This document shows positions 51,823 through 63,224 of a DNA stretch of 64,000 nt, piece after piece. The translations under genes and the position numbers were made by a program. Below the pieces are notes generated by a model. That model searched no databases. It had not been told where the DNA came from and saw only the letters and a list, made by a program, of their open reading frames with translations. Each line of letters opens with the position of its first letter. The first letter of the stretch is position 1. This stretch comes from Flectonema sp. DT1601 (Eukaryota > Euglenozoa > Diplonemea > Diplonemida > Diplonemidae). The stretch spans positions 1 through 64,000 of the forward strand of contig OZ025819.1 of the NCBI GenBank assembly GCA_964019425.1. Direction: 5' to 3'.

Positions 51823-53433
51823 TTACTTTCTGCCGTCGTAGTGGATTGGTGTGGATTCTGCAGCCCGAGCGGCAGCATCTTTCTGGTCAGCTGCTGAAAA
51901 TGTTTTTTTAGTCTTTATATCTTCAAGGACATTAGTGGCTGCGAGATTCTTGGCGTTTGATTTCGGCCAAGTGTAAGCGTCTCTGTAGAGTCCTTGATCT
52001 TTTCTTGTAGCCGACTGGATGAGTTTATCTGACTGAGATGGTCCTCTTGTTCCTCGAGGGTAACCAAACGGAGCGAGTTCACCTTTATCAATCTTCTTTA
52101 GTAAAGGAGTGAATATTCTCCATGCTTCTTCTAGTTCATCTTGTCTAACGAAGTTATTTCTCTTTCCAGTTAACGCGTCTAACAGAAGAGCTTCATATGC
52201 ATCCGGCATCTGTAAATCATCATATCGTTTGTTGTATTGAAGATCTAATTCAGTTTGATGAACATTACTTGTTAGTCCTGGAACTTTACTAATAACTTTC
52301 TTGTAGATTGCTTCATCTGGTTGCACTCGGTAAACGAGTTCTGTTGAAGGAACTTTTCCTCCTCCGAATAATGTATTTTCAGGTTCCTTAAAAACAACTC
52401 TAACGTCAACCTTTTTATTATTTAAAGCTTTTCCAGCCTTCAGAATGAAAGGTACACCAGCCCAACGAGGATTTGACACCTTCAATACGGTAGTTGCGAA
52501 TGTTGGAGCTCTACTATTTGGAGGAACAGTAACATCATCTGTGTAACCCATTCGACCATTGCCAGCAGTGTATTGCCCAAGAACTGTGTTTTCAGGTGTC
52601 GCGGTGCTGGTGTTTTTTAAAACGTCGACCTTTGCGTTTCTGATTGCTTCCGGAGTTAGATCTTTTGGAGGTTCCATCGCAACGAGTGAAAATATTTGCA
52701 TCAAATGATTCTGCGTGATGTCTCTAAGTATTCCTGAAGAGTCAAAGTATCCTCCTCGTCCTTCAGTTCCAATGTCTTCTTTGCATGAGATCTGAACTGA
52801 AGATATTGAGTCCTTGTCCCAAACCCTTTCAAATGTTTTATTACCGAATCTCGTAACTAATAAGTTCTGAACCATATCCTTACCTAAGTAATGATCAATT
52901 CTGTACAAGTCTTTCTCAGGTATTAATTTCCCTAAATCCTTACCTAGTTTTTCAGCACTTGGTAAATCAGTTCCAAAAGGTTTCTCAACGACTACCCTAT
53001 TGAAACCCTGACCAGACTTACAAACGTTGGTAATGTTCTTTGCAGCATCTACAAAAACAGATGGCGGCAAGGCCAAGTAAAAAAGTCGGTTTTTTCCCAT
53101 CATTTTCGCCATCTTTCCATAAGCTGCTTCGTCAGTGTAGCTTCCTGATGTGTACTCACACTTAGATAAGAATTTATCGATCAATTCATCATTTCCTTTT
53201 CCTGCCAAACACTTCTTCATTAAAGTTCTGAAGTCAACACTAGTCATTGAGCTCCTTGCGTATCCTATTATTTTAACATCTTTAGGAAGCATTCCCTTTT
53301 TGTATAAATTAAACAGAGCTGGAAACGTTTTCTTTTTCGACAAGTCTCCGCTAGCTCCAAGAACAGCGACACTGAGGACTCCTCCACCGGAACTGCTGCC
53401 ACCTGCTGATGCTGATGCTGGGATGGCTGCCAT
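51823..53433 (-). CDS. G6PD: Glucose-6-phosphate dehydrogenase
   Basis: The protein has 536 residues, intronless. It oxidises glucose-6-phosphate to 6-phosphogluconolactone with NADP+, the entry step of the oxidative pentose phosphate pathway. The dinucleotide-binding motif is GASGDLSKKK near residue 27. Catalytic residues lie in RIDHYLGKDMVQNLL. Other family blocks are VVEKPFGTDL, ITQNHLMQIFSLVAMEPP and VPFILKAGKALNNKKVDV. The Ala/Ser/Gly-rich N-terminal 20 residues do not look like a strong targeting signal, and the C-terminus (HYDGRK) is not a canonical PTS1, so a cytosolic location is most likely. The acceptor-like AATAGTCAG lies 15 nt before the ATG. A short motif shared with the metacaspase upstream region lies about 280 bp upstream. 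Confidence 0.97.
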   Translation of the reverse strand: MAAIPASASAGGSSSGGGVLSVAVLGASGDLSKKKTFPALFNLYKKGMLPKDVKIIGYARSSMTSVDFRTLMKKCLAGKGNDELIDKFLSKCEYTSGSYTDEAAYGKMAKMMGKNRLFYLALPPSVFVDAAKNITNVCKSGQGFNRVVVEKPFGTDLPSAEKLGKDLGKLIPEKDLYRIDHYLGKDMVQNLLVTRFGNKTFERVWDKDSISSVQISCKEDIGTEGRGGYFDSSGILRDITQNHLMQIFSLVAMEPPKDLTPEAIRNAKVDVLKNTSTATPENTVLGQYTAGNGRMGYTDDVTVPPNSRAPTFATTVLKVSNPRWAGVPFILKAGKALNNKKVDVRVVFKEPENTLFGGGKVPSTELVYRVQPDEAIYKKVISKVPGLTSNVHQTELDLQYNKRYDDLQMPDAYEALLLDALTGKRNNFVRQDELEEAWRIFTPLLKKIDKGELAPFGYPRGTRGPSQSDKLIQSATRKDQGLYRDAYTWPKSNAKNLAATNVLEDIKTKKTFSAADQKDAAARAAESTPIHYDGRK

Positions 53434-53712
53434 TGTTTTTGTTCTTTCTGACTATTTTTGCTTATAAAAATGAAAAAAAGATATTATTATCTTATATAAA
53501 TAAAATGTAATATATTAATATTAGTAATAAAGACAAAGAGGGACTAGATGGAAATCTCTGACACCCCCCTGTTTAAGGTAATCGCATGTCGTTTTTTTTT
53601 TTTTTTTTTTTGTGTAAAAACTTATTTCATTGAGAAAATCAGTCCGTTAGCTAGTCCAACAAACCTTTTCATTAACGGTTGATTACCTTAATAAAAATCG
53701 ATATTGGTTTTC

Positions 53713-53750
53713 AATCTGAATAGTTTCTTCTCCGACTACATCGGTATACA
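53713..53750. repeat. Shared upstream motif, copy 2
   Basis: AATCTGAATAGTTTCTTCTC then CGACTACATCGG, matching 27754-27788. It lies about 280 bp upstream of the G6PD start, next to the 3' end of the ankyrin gene. Confidence 0.75.
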
Positions 53751-53774
53751 ATAGTTATTTTATATTTTTTTTTT

Positions 53775-54827
53775 TTAAGCATACTCAATGGTGAAAGGAG
53801 TAGTTAGTTCCTGTCCCGACTGACAATCATTTTTGTTGGGATTCTTCATTCGATTTTCAATAAATTCACGAAGAGGAACATTTCCCATTCTGGTAGCAAA
53901 CTCTAACGGACAATTATTGAACATCCCAGAAACTAAAGGAAGGTTACAGGTATCTGTAAGGTGGGTCACCATTTTTAAAGCAGCAGAATGATCAGAACAT
54001 CGAGAAGCCAATTGAACAGCAGTCCAGTATGAACCAGGTGAGTCTAAACAAGCACCCTCAGTTATAAGTAACATAACCAACTCAAATGATCCTATGTTAA
54101 TAGAATGGTATAAAGATGTTGAATATGATAAGTCAGGTTTGTCTATTTGAATTACGGATCTGTATTCTCTCAGGAGATATTTCACAACTTCCAAATTATT
54201 ATTTTTACACGCGACTAGAAATGGAGTTTCTTGTCGTCTATTTGAAACACCCAACACCGCTCCATTGTTTACTAGTAACTTTACGACTGGGAGCGATCCT
54301 TTTGCACATGCGCAGTGAATTGGGTTGTTTGCTGTAATTGAGTCTGAGACATTAATACAACAAATCTTATCATCGTACGTTAATAAATATTGAACAACAC
54401 TTTCTCTACCACATCTTGAAGCAGTGTGAAGGATTGTACCTCGTCCTGGCCAGTTTGGAGTGAGTGGTAATTTAAACTCGCCTAACAACATAATCACCAT
54501 TGATAAGTTACCGTCTGCTGCAGGGATGTGTAGAAGACTCTTTTCGTTGTGTTGTAATGATTGCAACAGAGCGGAGTCTAATTGAGTTAAGTGAAGTCTC
54601 ATTTTTGATACGCAACCTTCTCTCGCGAGGTCTTCAGTTTTAACATCCCATGGATAGTCCCACGTGATTGGGTTATTCCATACTGTCACAGAATCTATTT
54701 GTCTTCGGTTTATTTCGTTTGAGTCGAATGTTTGCATCTTCTTAGATATCACGTCCTCAATTGTCGATTCGATTTTATTTATTTGATATTCATCAGAGTT
54801 TTGAATTGGATTTAATAAACAATTCAT
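53775..54827 (-). CDS. Ankyrin-repeat protein
   Basis: The protein has 350 residues with at least five ankyrin repeats between about 95 and 320. Clear ones include KSLLHIPAADGNLSMVIMLL, TILHTASRCGRESVVQYLL, NPIHCACAKGSLPVVKLLV, TPFLVACKNNNLEVVKYLL and SLYHSINIGSFELVMLLI. No enzymatic or membrane domain accompanies them. The first 90 residues are polar and may bind partners. Function is generic protein-protein interaction; the partner is unknown. The acceptor-like TTCTCAACAG lies 9 nt before the ATG. The gene is intact and intronless. Confidence 0.88.
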   Translation of the reverse strand: MNCLLNPIQNSDEYQINKIESTIEDVISKKMQTFDSNEINRRQIDSVTVWNNPITWDYPWDVKTEDLAREGCVSKMRLHLTQLDSALLQSLQHNEKSLLHIPAADGNLSMVIMLLGEFKLPLTPNWPGRGTILHTASRCGRESVVQYLLTYDDKICCINVSDSITANNPIHCACAKGSLPVVKLLVNNGAVLGVSNRRQETPFLVACKNNNLEVVKYLLREYRSVIQIDKPDLSYSTSLYHSINIGSFELVMLLITEGACLDSPGSYWTAVQLASRCSDHSAALKMVTHLTDTCNLPLVSGMFNNCPLEFATRMGNVPLREFIENRMKNPNKNDCQSGQELTTPFTIEYA

Positions 54828-57800
54828 TTATTATTTCTGTTGAGAAGTGATGAAATAATATTTAAGAATATTTTAAACTCCATAAAAGGTCACACGATGT
54901 AGAACTAACAATAAATGAGAAGGGTGAGAATAGGAGATTTTTAAAAAAAAAAAAAAAAAGTTCTTTTGAGATTTTACTACCCAGCAAAGCCGATGGCCAT
55001 TTCCCTGCATTGCCGTAGGCTGGAGGGTTTTGTTTTGGTTTTTTTTTTTTTTTTTTTTTTTTTTTGAACCCCTATATCATGCCCTTGTTTTACTGCAATT
55101 AAAAAAAAAAAGAAGAAAAAAAATACTACTAACTTACTAACTTTATTTTTATTTATTTTTTTTTCAAGAACGAAACTTTTTTTTTTTTTTTTTTTCACTG
55201 GTTCCCCTAGTTTTTTTTTTTTTTATTATTATTTTCTTTTCGTTCTATTCTCAACTGCATTACCACTTTTTCTCAGTTCGTTTTCGGAGGTCATCAAAGA
55301 TCAGGACTGGGGGAGAAACAGAAAGTAAGAAATAGAAAACTTTATTTCCAAGGGAACGAAAGGTTTAAAAAAGAAGATAGAAAAGGGAAAAGGGGAAAAT
55401 GGAAAAAAAAAATAATAATTAAAATATAAAGTTACAAGATTCCCTTTTTTTTTTTTTTTTTTTTAATACGAAATTGAAGCACTTACGTGTTATATAAAGC
55501 TACAAAACAAAATGCTTGATTGCTAAAGTACTTAGTAGCTGGTGGAAGTCGAGAACACAACCATCGCGTTAACTTGTCTCATGAAACTAATCTTACACCA
55601 CAAAAATGATATTTTACTAATATAGGAAACAGTTAACCAAGCCCACCAGTAATGTTTATTCAAATCATTCTCTCTCTCAAAAAAGAAACAAACAAAACAT
55701 TTATAAAAATCCAAACCCCACAAAGGTGATCACCCTAACTCCAACTCTCAGCAAAAAAAAAAAAAAACCCTCACAACGTGATGACAACACAGAATGTCTG
55801 AAGTGATAAAACACATACAACTTTAAGGTCATCTTCATCAAAAGAAAGTGAGTGACTTCGATGTCGTTACTTACTTCAAATCAAAACAAAGAAATGGGAA
55901 GGGAAGTGAGGAAATACTACTTGGGGGAAAGGATGGAGTGGTAGTGGTGAAAAAGAAAAGAGAAGAACGTATGTGATAAGAGGGGCCTATATAAGATTTG
56001 TAATGAATGTCTGATAAACTTCTTGAGGGTACTACTCGTTCCGATTATCCACTCCACAAGGTGGAATCAATAACTCACCTGCTTGGTAAAGATTACAAAA
56101 AAAAAAACTTTTAAAAAAAAAATTTAAATAAAGTAATAATAATAATAATAATAATTTTTATAAAAAAAAAAATTAAAAAAGAGAAGGCGACGAACCAAAC
56201 CAAATCCCTGAAGTAAAAAGGTACGTGACTGAACGTACAAAACAAGAAACAAAACAAAAATGGGGAAAAAGTTGCAAATAGGCACAGCAATACTATAAAT
56301 ATACAAAAAAACAACGAAAAATAAAAACTGACACCCTCTAGTTTAGCTTCCCCTATTTTGATATCAACAATTAATTGCTCAACTCAGTTGAGTACTAAGG
56401 AAAGACATCACTCTTACTAACTATTTGAGAAGTTCTGTTTTTAGTTTCTGATTCTCGCAATGATATTAAATAGTCTCACAATAGCGTACTTCTATTTGCC
56501 TTAAAAACCATGGCAGTGATCAATACATGCCCACAGTGTGACTTACTAATGTTGTTCTGCCTGCACTTGCCTTCTCGTTTCCTTTATTTTTTTTTTCTTT
56601 TTGTAATCTACTCCACTTGCAAAAGAAAAAAAAAAAGAAAAGAAAAAAATCCTTGAGATTAGAGAGAATAAATTAAAAACGATGAAATTAACTGAAGCAA
56701 GAAGGATAAGAAGAGTGAAGGGGTGAGAAACTTTCAAGAAAAAAAAAATTAAATCTTTTGCGCAAATCAGGGAGGGGACCACTGAGAAAGGGGACTTGAT
56801 ACCGGAATTTAATATAAAGCAACTTGAAACTGGCTAAAACTAAATTGGGGTTCGGCCAAAACTGTTCATGTAAAAGACCAACAGGGGGAGGAAAAAAAAA
56901 CTTGAGGGCAGGGGAATAATGTGGTTTCGCTTTTTTTTTATTTTTTCCCTCCTCCCTATGAAGCTCAACTTTTGACGTTCATCCACGCACCGAACAAATC
57001 CGTAGAAAATAAGGGGAAGAAAATGAAAAAAAAAACGATCCCTTGTTATTCCCTCGGTTACTTTTTTTTTTTCCCCCTTTCCCTTCCAATTTAGCACCAC
57101 GTGAGAAATACAAAAACGAGACATCGATAACAAAGCGCTGCTATGCTTCGTGCTGCCTCTTTGTTGTTGCCTTCTTTTTTTTTTTTTGTTTGTTTGTTTG
57201 TTTTTTTTTTTTCATTCTTTCTGAATAACCAAATAATAACTGCGACAAAAAGAGAAATGCGAAGAAATAAATAATAAAATAAAAAGGAGACTGAGTTCGT
57301 TCTTAATTTTGGTGGCATTTTTTGCGCAAAGAGCCTCAACATTATAAAGCTGAAGACAATTTTTTTTTTCTTTTTTTTTTTCCCCACAGTAAACCACTAC
57401 TAACAGGAACTTCACGCCACTACTATTAATTATAGCACGGCATCAATGAGATCTCAGACACATTTTACTACAGCGTTTTTAGGTCGTCGTCGAACTACCG
57501 ATAACAACCCAATTCAGGTAGCAGACTGTTGCGGGTTTTCCTGCTTCCCCAGTCGAACAAACCAAACCGATTTTTGAGTCTAATTACAGAAAGGTAGCAT
57601 ATCATTCTGAGTCAGATCTGTATCTTTGTCGAAACCCCTTTTTCTCTTTTTTTTTTTCCGCCCTCAATATTTTTTGCTAATCTCAGCGAAGGCAAAGAAA
57701 AAGAAAAAAAATCAGATTTCTTACTTCCAATAAATAAGATCACACTTCGCACAATCTTAAGAAAGATTCAAGAAAATGAATTACATCAGATTAGTGTTGA

Positions 57801-57872
57801 AGAAGAAGAGATGAATAAACTCTTCCTAAACAATAGTAACTATTAAGTATGCTTCTCATAACTTTATATAAA
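54828..57872. other. 3-kb gene-free A/T-rich interval
   Basis: I see no supportable gene. Long T and A runs occur at 55039-55066, 55180-55195, 55447-55464 and elsewhere. Stretch 56812-56884 is the second copy of the short dispersed repeat at 17461-17522. Hydrophobic open frames here arise from the T-runs. Confidence 0.6.
56812..56884. repeat. Short dispersed repeat, copy 2
   Basis: AATATAAAGCAACTTGAAAC then TGGCTAAAA, and after an inserted segment ATGTAAAAGACCAACAG. It matches 17461-17522. Confidence 0.8.
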
Positions 57873-58376
57873 TTAACAATATTCATCAGGACCTGGGGCT
57901 GCAGGACGATCAAGTCTTGCCGACTGTGGAGTGCAGCAAGACGATGAATTCTGAGTAGGTTGGTAAAAACTGTCAGGTTCAGAAGCTGGTTGTTGTAGAT
58001 GATCTGTACACTGTGACAGAGTGTCTTGAGTTTCTCTTGCAATGCGACTTCTTCTTTTGTGTTCATTATAATAACATTCAACCCATAAGTCAAGTGGATA
58101 CCCTGGTGGAGGCGGCATCATTCTTACCTTGTCTCGCCTTAATCTCCTGCATCGTTTCTTCATCTTTTTCTGACAACATGGGCAGTATAATGGAAAAAAC
58201 ATTTCCGGCCTCACTGAAGCAAACGGATACGACATGCCGTGCGTGGGAGCATAAAAATGGAGTTGTGGCGTACCAGGGGCTGTAGTCATATATGGTGGCG
58301 GAGGGTCCCTTCTCTGTTCACCCAGCGTGCGCTCATCAGGTACGAGTGCAGCAGGTCTTGGCAGTTCATAAGTCAT
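57873..58376 (-). CDS. Small Pro-rich, Cys-containing protein, unknown
   Basis: The protein has 167 residues from the ATG at 58376 (MTYELPRPAALVPDERT). The frame is open slightly further but without an ATG, and a TTTGAACAG acceptor-like site lies 3 nt upstream. It contains DPPPPYMTTAPGTP with a PPxY-type WW-binding motif, a Cys pair in a basic context (CPCCQKKMKKRCRRLRRDK), PPPPGYPLDLW and a polar C-terminus. No family is recognised. A WW ligand is a reasonable reading; the WW protein at 25869-27512 is one possible partner, but only as speculation. Confidence 0.6.
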   Translation of the reverse strand: MTYELPRPAALVPDERTLGEQRRDPPPPYMTTAPGTPQLHFYAPTHGMSYPFASVRPEMFFPLYCPCCQKKMKKRCRRLRRDKVRMMPPPPGYPLDLWVECYYNEHKRRSRIARETQDTLSQCTDHLQQPASEPDSFYQPTQNSSSCCTPQSARLDRPAAPGPDEYC

Positions 58377-59035
58377 TCCACTGTTCAAACGTGCCACATG
58401 AAGTAAGGAGATTTGGTAACGACTAATGCGGCAACCAGAAAAGGGAAAACACAGCTGTTTGGGAGGGAAGTATTAATTATTTCTCATTTACGACCTTAAT
58501 GCTAACCGAGAATCACTCTCTCCCAATCACAATCAGACCATTCACCTGTAAAATAAAATAATATTTCTCCCTCTATAAGTTTCCCACTGAGTGGTACAGT
58601 ACTATTGTAAGGGGGGATGGGCAGGCAGGGAGGGAAGTTTTTTAGGACATGTAAAAATCGGCATCTGGAGAGCCAAGGGAAGAAGAAGAATGAAAATGGA
58701 TTCAAAAAAAGAAAGAAGAAAAACAAAACCTTCTCCTCATTTATTTTTTCCGCACCCACAAATCCATTGTTAGGTAGAAATCGAACTGAGACAGCCTACC
58801 AACATGAGGATCTGAGAGTGGAAATAAGTTGTTGTTTTTTTTTTCCCCTTACTTCCCTCCTCCCGAAGACTAAAAGATCACATCACCAAATACCTACGAA
58901 GGGGAACAAACAAGTTATCTAAGAATGGGGGCGGGGTGTGAGTGCATGTGGTGGGTTTATAACTTGACCCACCACATCGACCGTTTTCTTTTTCTTTTTT
59001 TTTTTCTTCTTCAAGAGCTATTCATAGCAGTACTC
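58377..59035. other. Intergenic
   Basis: No gene is seen. It contains a short GC-richer stretch with a palindrome-like GTGGTGGGT...ACCCACCAC (about 58949-58976). Confidence 0.5.
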
Positions 59036-59293
59036 TTATTTAGCCTTGAGCCAATGCTTGTGGTCACCAATACCGTTAGTGTTGCATAAGATTTCCTGAA
59101 AATACCATCTGTAAGGGAAGTTACCGTCCTGGTTACAGTCACCAGCTACTTGAGCCCATTCATCTTCTTTGAACTTCTCACCTGCTTCTGTCATCATTGT
59201 CTTCACTACTTCGTATGGTAAGAAGCCGGTTTTCCCATCATCCAACTCTTCAAAAAGAGAGATTAACTTATCGCATCCTGATGTTTGGGACAT
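59036..59293 (-). CDS. Small EF-hand-like protein
   Basis: The protein has 85 residues. It has the size and helix pattern of half a calmodulin. The first hand is degenerate (LFEELDDGKTGFLPYEVVKTM): Asp and Gly positions are kept and the loop ends in Glu. A linker with EDEWAQVAGDC follows. The second loop starts well (DCNQDG) but lacks the closing Glu in the expected place (FPYRWYFQEIL). It could be a myosin-light-chain-like or calmodulin-related protein with weak calcium binding. A stretch inside the second loop (GTAACTTCCCTTACAG) looks like a tiny intron, but removing it shifts the frame without improving the match, so I read the gene as continuous. Confidence 0.65.
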   Translation of the reverse strand: MSQTSGCDKLISLFEELDDGKTGFLPYEVVKTMMTEAGEKFKEDEWAQVAGDCNQDGNFPYRWYFQEILCNTNGIGDHKHWLKAK

Positions 59294-61433
59294 GGTTTTG
59301 GTTTGTTTTGTTTTTTGTAAGGGAAACTAAATCCTGAATGCAATAAAATGATACGCAATGAGAATGATTCAATCTAAACCTTTGAAAGTGAAACATAATA
59401 GTGCTCCGATTGGTCATTTCTGTTTCTGTGAAAAAAAAAAAAACTTAATCGTACGGAAGGAAAACCGTCTCATTTATTTGTTTGAAGGATTCCTCGATGC
59501 GGTCCTTTAGGGGGATTGTGGAGGTGTGGGAGAGTCGCTGTGACATTGCAGGGGCAATCATTGTTGTCTCATTTGTGAGCTAATTCTCTCACGATGCTTT
59601 CGCACAGAGTTTTTTTTTTTTTTTTTTTTCGGGATGGGAAACTCAACAGAGGATACTGAGGTAAGAGGAGTGTTTTGTTGAGAGCGGATGTTTTTTTTTT
59701 TTTTTTTTTTTTTTCCCTTCACTTTCACCCTGCGATATGTCGAACACAACAACTAAATGTTTCACAAAGTAAAGCAAGTGGCCAATTAAGACTTTTTTGC
59801 ATACAGCTCATCACACAACAGACGATTTTTTTAATCTTTTTTTTTTTTTTTTTTTTTCATTCTCTTCCAGCTGGCGTGTACATACACCAATGAAGGCATA
59901 GAAATAAGTGGAAGCAAACACGTCTGTCAGACGTGTCCTATTTGAAGCGACAAGAATACTTAGTACCAAACAACTAGTATACATTTAATATAATCTCCCA
60001 AACAAAGTATAAAGCACATAGAAAGGTGTAGAAGATCCTCCTCCAAGGGAGCGGGTGATAAACATATTAGTACATAACATTTCATATTTCAGGCTATGGT
60101 TTCCAGCAGCCAAGGTTTGCACAAAATCGAGCACGAGACAAAACAACAAGAACAGGGTCTCCATTGCCGATGAGTTTATAATGTACTCCGTACAACCTTT
60201 GCAGAAAAAAGAAAAAAAATATGGGAATAAAACACATCAATACAGTACCGTTTGACTGAAAACAACTTATTTTTTTATTTTCACATCTCTTATTTGTTTT
60301 TTTTTTTTTGTCAAATATTCTCCAACAAGATTAATCTTGGAATAATAAAAAAAACTTAAAAAAAAAAAAAAAATGGGGGGTAAATTGATACTGTATTATC
60401 AAAAGGGGGAAAGAAGGGGGAAAAAAAAAATCATCAAAAGGATCATGTTTAATCTATTTTTTTTCGATTTCTGAATTCCTGAAAAGTTGTATACCAAAGT
60501 TCGTTTGTTTTTTTCTTGAATATCATCAGACTATTCATTGAATCTCACCTCCTTATTCTACGGCACAGAAGTCAGTGTGGTAGTGCCAATGGCTGATCTT
60601 TTTTTTTGAATCGGCCAACCTCACATGTTACTTCTTTACTCACACCTTTTGTGTTGTTTGCGCAATCGATATAAAATCCTAATAAAGGAAATAAGATTGT
60701 TACGCTGCCACAATTCTCTTTTTACCGAACAAGGTCGGTTGGTTTTGTAGGTATAAAAGAATTTAAAAAAAAAAAAAAAAAACGAAAATGTAAACAGGAA
60801 AAACAAATGTCATAATCCAATTATTTACTTGTGAGTAAATCCACCCAAAGCAGGGAAAAAAAAATTATTATTATTATTATTATTGTATTCTTTTTTCTTT
60901 TTTTTTTTTTTTTTTTTTTTTCAACATTACCTACCATGAGCTGAAACAAATTCTCCCTCCACTCCAGTTTTTTTTAATTTTTTTTTTTTCCCCTCCCAAC
61001 TCGTTTTCAGAAAAACAAAAATCGTCACATGGTTTTAGGGTAGCAAACCAACAAAAAAAGCACACCAAAAAAACACAAAAAAAAAACACAAAAAAAAAAA
61101 AAAAAAAAGACTCCAAATATCTGACTTCGCGTGCCCTGCGAGATGAAATGTCGTGTAAAACAGTAGTTAACGATACACTTTTCTTTTTCCCCCCCCGACT
61201 GACCAAAAAGAAAGAAATAATAAAACAAAAAAATTGGCTCTGCTCTGCAGAAAGAATCTCAAGCAGCTTTTCCATCCACTTGAAATGTCGCCAACCAATC
61301 AAGGCAGCTTACTTCAATCACACGGTGGTACACAGCATCAAGCCTCATGTGTTTATCAAAAACTACCTATTTCTCTTCTTTCAATGCCTTATTAAGGTGG
61401 CTAATAGCTCTGTTGTAGCGGTTTGTGAGTGTG
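59294..61433. other. 2.1-kb gene-free interval with dispersed repeat
   Basis: No gene is seen. Several T-runs (59610-59629, 59690-59714, 59838-59857, 60898-60921) and the second copy of the dispersed repeat (60606-60857) lie here. Confidence 0.6.
60606..60857. repeat. Dispersed repeat, copy B
   Basis: Near-identical to 8899-9150 over the core. It differs by an insertion (ACCGAACAAGGTCGGTTGG, itself a small inverted repeat ACCGA/TCGGT) before the A-run. Confidence 0.85.
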
Positions 61434-63224
61434 TCATTCTTTTCTCCTGTGTTTTTTATTGTTTGAAAAAAGAAGAGAAAAAATAAACACTTCGTTGACT
61501 ATAAAGGTGTGTTTGATCTTGTTGAGGAAATTAATACCTTTTAATTTGACACCGTGGTCAAAGTACTTTTTCGCAACCTTTAGATTTCCCTGACGGTACT
61601 CCAGTTCACCCAATTCGTAGTAACCGTATGGGAGAGTTGGTGACTCTCCACCAACTGATTTCTCCATTCCGATTATCTGTTCCCAAGAAGCTCTGGCCTC
61701 AGGAATGCGACCAGTAACCTTCTGAATAACACCCAAGAATAACAATCTCATAGCAGCACATTCTGGTACCTGTGAAACCTTGTGTTGTTCTTCAATAGTT
61801 GTCAAACACTCTTCCAACTTCAGCAAAGATTCTTTCGACATGTGCGCCATGTCTCTGTTGATATACAAACAGTGAAGACCAGCCAGTGGGAGCATCTTTG
61901 GCTCAGCGATGCATCTGTTTGCAAATTTCGGTGAATTTGCATCCTGTTTGGAACGAGGATTGGTAACAGCAGGGACCTGTTGCATGTATTCCGAAGCTTT
62001 TGTCTTGTCTCCCAGCATCATGTAGCCGGCAGACATTGTCATGACTAGCTGACCAGAATACTCGAATGGTAGTTTTTGAGTTTGGATGTCTGACCAAAGA
62101 GATTCATAGGCTGTGACAGCTTCTTGCCAACGCATGGCCATGAACAGGGTGTCTGCCTGTAGATACCTCAGTAAAACTGGTGATCCTGAATGGCTGTTTT
62201 CAATCGCTTTTCCGATTGCTACCAATCCCTCTTCTGGTTCACCTCTTTTACGATGATAGAAATTGGTGTATCCGTTAAAGTATGAGTTCGATGGGTATGC
62301 ATCATTGGTTTTATCAAGAAGTGCCTTTGCCTTCCGCAGCGTGTCGGAAACATCAGCCAACCCAGTTGGAATAAATAAATAATAAGTCAGAAGAACCAAT
62401 GCAGCAAATGGAGCGCGAACACCTCCATTTTCAAATACATTTAAGAGATACTGTTCTCCCAGTTCAGAGTCTCGGATGAAACCTATTGCCGATAATACTT
62501 TCATCAGTCCAGATGGAACCAAAGTCAGGAAAACATAAAAGACACCCACGCCGTATTTTATGTTGTCACGAACGACATCCGAAATGTCAGGCCCGCGTTG
62601 TTCTAAAGCCTTTAATAATGTTTGATAGTATCCCCAAGTCTTTCGAATATTTACAGCACCTTTAAGATAAGCATTCATTCGTAATTGACAGATGGATCTT
62701 ACTAACATAGCATCAGCGTATATTACATCGCACTCGAGTTTCCAGTTTAAAGCAGCTGGATCTTCTGGTAGTTTATTTGATTTACCTGTCGCAGTCTTTA
62801 TTGCTGCAGCACTCATTGATCCGATTGACCCCAGAGCTTTCCATCCCCGTTGGAGGAATTTTGATGATGAGCTTTTTTTATCATTCTCACCATCTTCAGC
62901 AGCAGCTTCCAAAATATCATTTTCATCATCACCTGGTTCGTCCTCATCTGGTGGTGGTGACTCAGCAGATGCAGCCCCCTGACCGTTCCTTTGAGCATAC
63001 GCTAGTCTGTCCGCATTCTGAAATAACGATAAAGCTGTTTCTTTACTCGATGTGTCACTCTTCATCAGGTCTCTAATTAGATGTAAGAATGCCCACTCAA
63101 CGGAATATCTCGGGTGGGACCCCTTCTTACCTTCGAGAGTTTTAATAGCGCTATCAAAATCATTATTCCAATATTTATTAACTACTTCAGTTACTTCACG
63201 ATGCTCTACTGGAGGGACTGACAT
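61434..63224 (-). CDS. TTC39 / IML2-family TPR protein
   Basis: The protein has 596 residues, close to the 570-610 of animal TTC39 proteins. Family blocks are the opening helix with FDSAIKTLEGKKGSHPRYSV then EWAFLHLIRDLMK, DLMKSDTSSKETALSLFQNA, a central GVGVFYVFLTLVPSGLMKVL then SAIGF block, and late TPR helices with YYELGELEYRQGNLKVAKKY. The C-terminal INFLNKIKHTFI fits the last family helix. IML2/TTC39 proteins are linked to lipid-droplet or inclusion clearance in yeast and lipid metabolism in animals; the role here is inferred from family only. An acidic, Ser-rich insert (about 95-125) is a local feature. The acceptor-like CACTCAACAG lies about 30 nt before the ATG. Confidence 0.88.
   Translation of the reverse strand: MSVPPVEHREVTEVVNKYWNNDFDSAIKTLEGKKGSHPRYSVEWAFLHLIRDLMKSDTSSKETALSLFQNADRLAYAQRNGQGAASAESPPPDEDEPGDDENDILEAAAEDGENDKKSSSSKFLQRGWKALGSIGSMSAAAIKTATGKSNKLPEDPAALNWKLECDVIYADAMLVRSICQLRMNAYLKGAVNIRKTWGYYQTLLKALEQRGPDISDVVRDNIKYGVGVFYVFLTLVPSGLMKVLSAIGFIRDSELGEQYLLNVFENGGVRAPFAALVLLTYYLFIPTGLADVSDTLRKAKALLDKTNDAYPSNSYFNGYTNFYHRKRGEPEEGLVAIGKAIENSHSGSPVLLRYLQADTLFMAMRWQEAVTAYESLWSDIQTQKLPFEYSGQLVMTMSAGYMMLGDKTKASEYMQQVPAVTNPRSKQDANSPKFANRCIAEPKMLPLAGLHCLYINRDMAHMSKESLLKLEECLTTIEEQHKVSQVPECAAMRLLFLGVIQKVTGRIPEARASWEQIIGMEKSVGGESPTLPYGYYELGELEYRQGNLKVAKKYFDHGVKLKGINFLNKIKHTFIVNEVFIFSLLFSNNKKHRRKE

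Noticed and set aside
58376-58397. Upstream GTG start for the Pro-rich protein
   Set aside because: Eukaryotic initiation favours the in-frame ATG at 58376, which directly follows an acceptor-like AACAG.
59120-59140. 16-29-nt GTAACT...CAG intron in the EF-hand gene
   Set aside because: Removing either version shifts the frame and does not improve the EF-hand loop.
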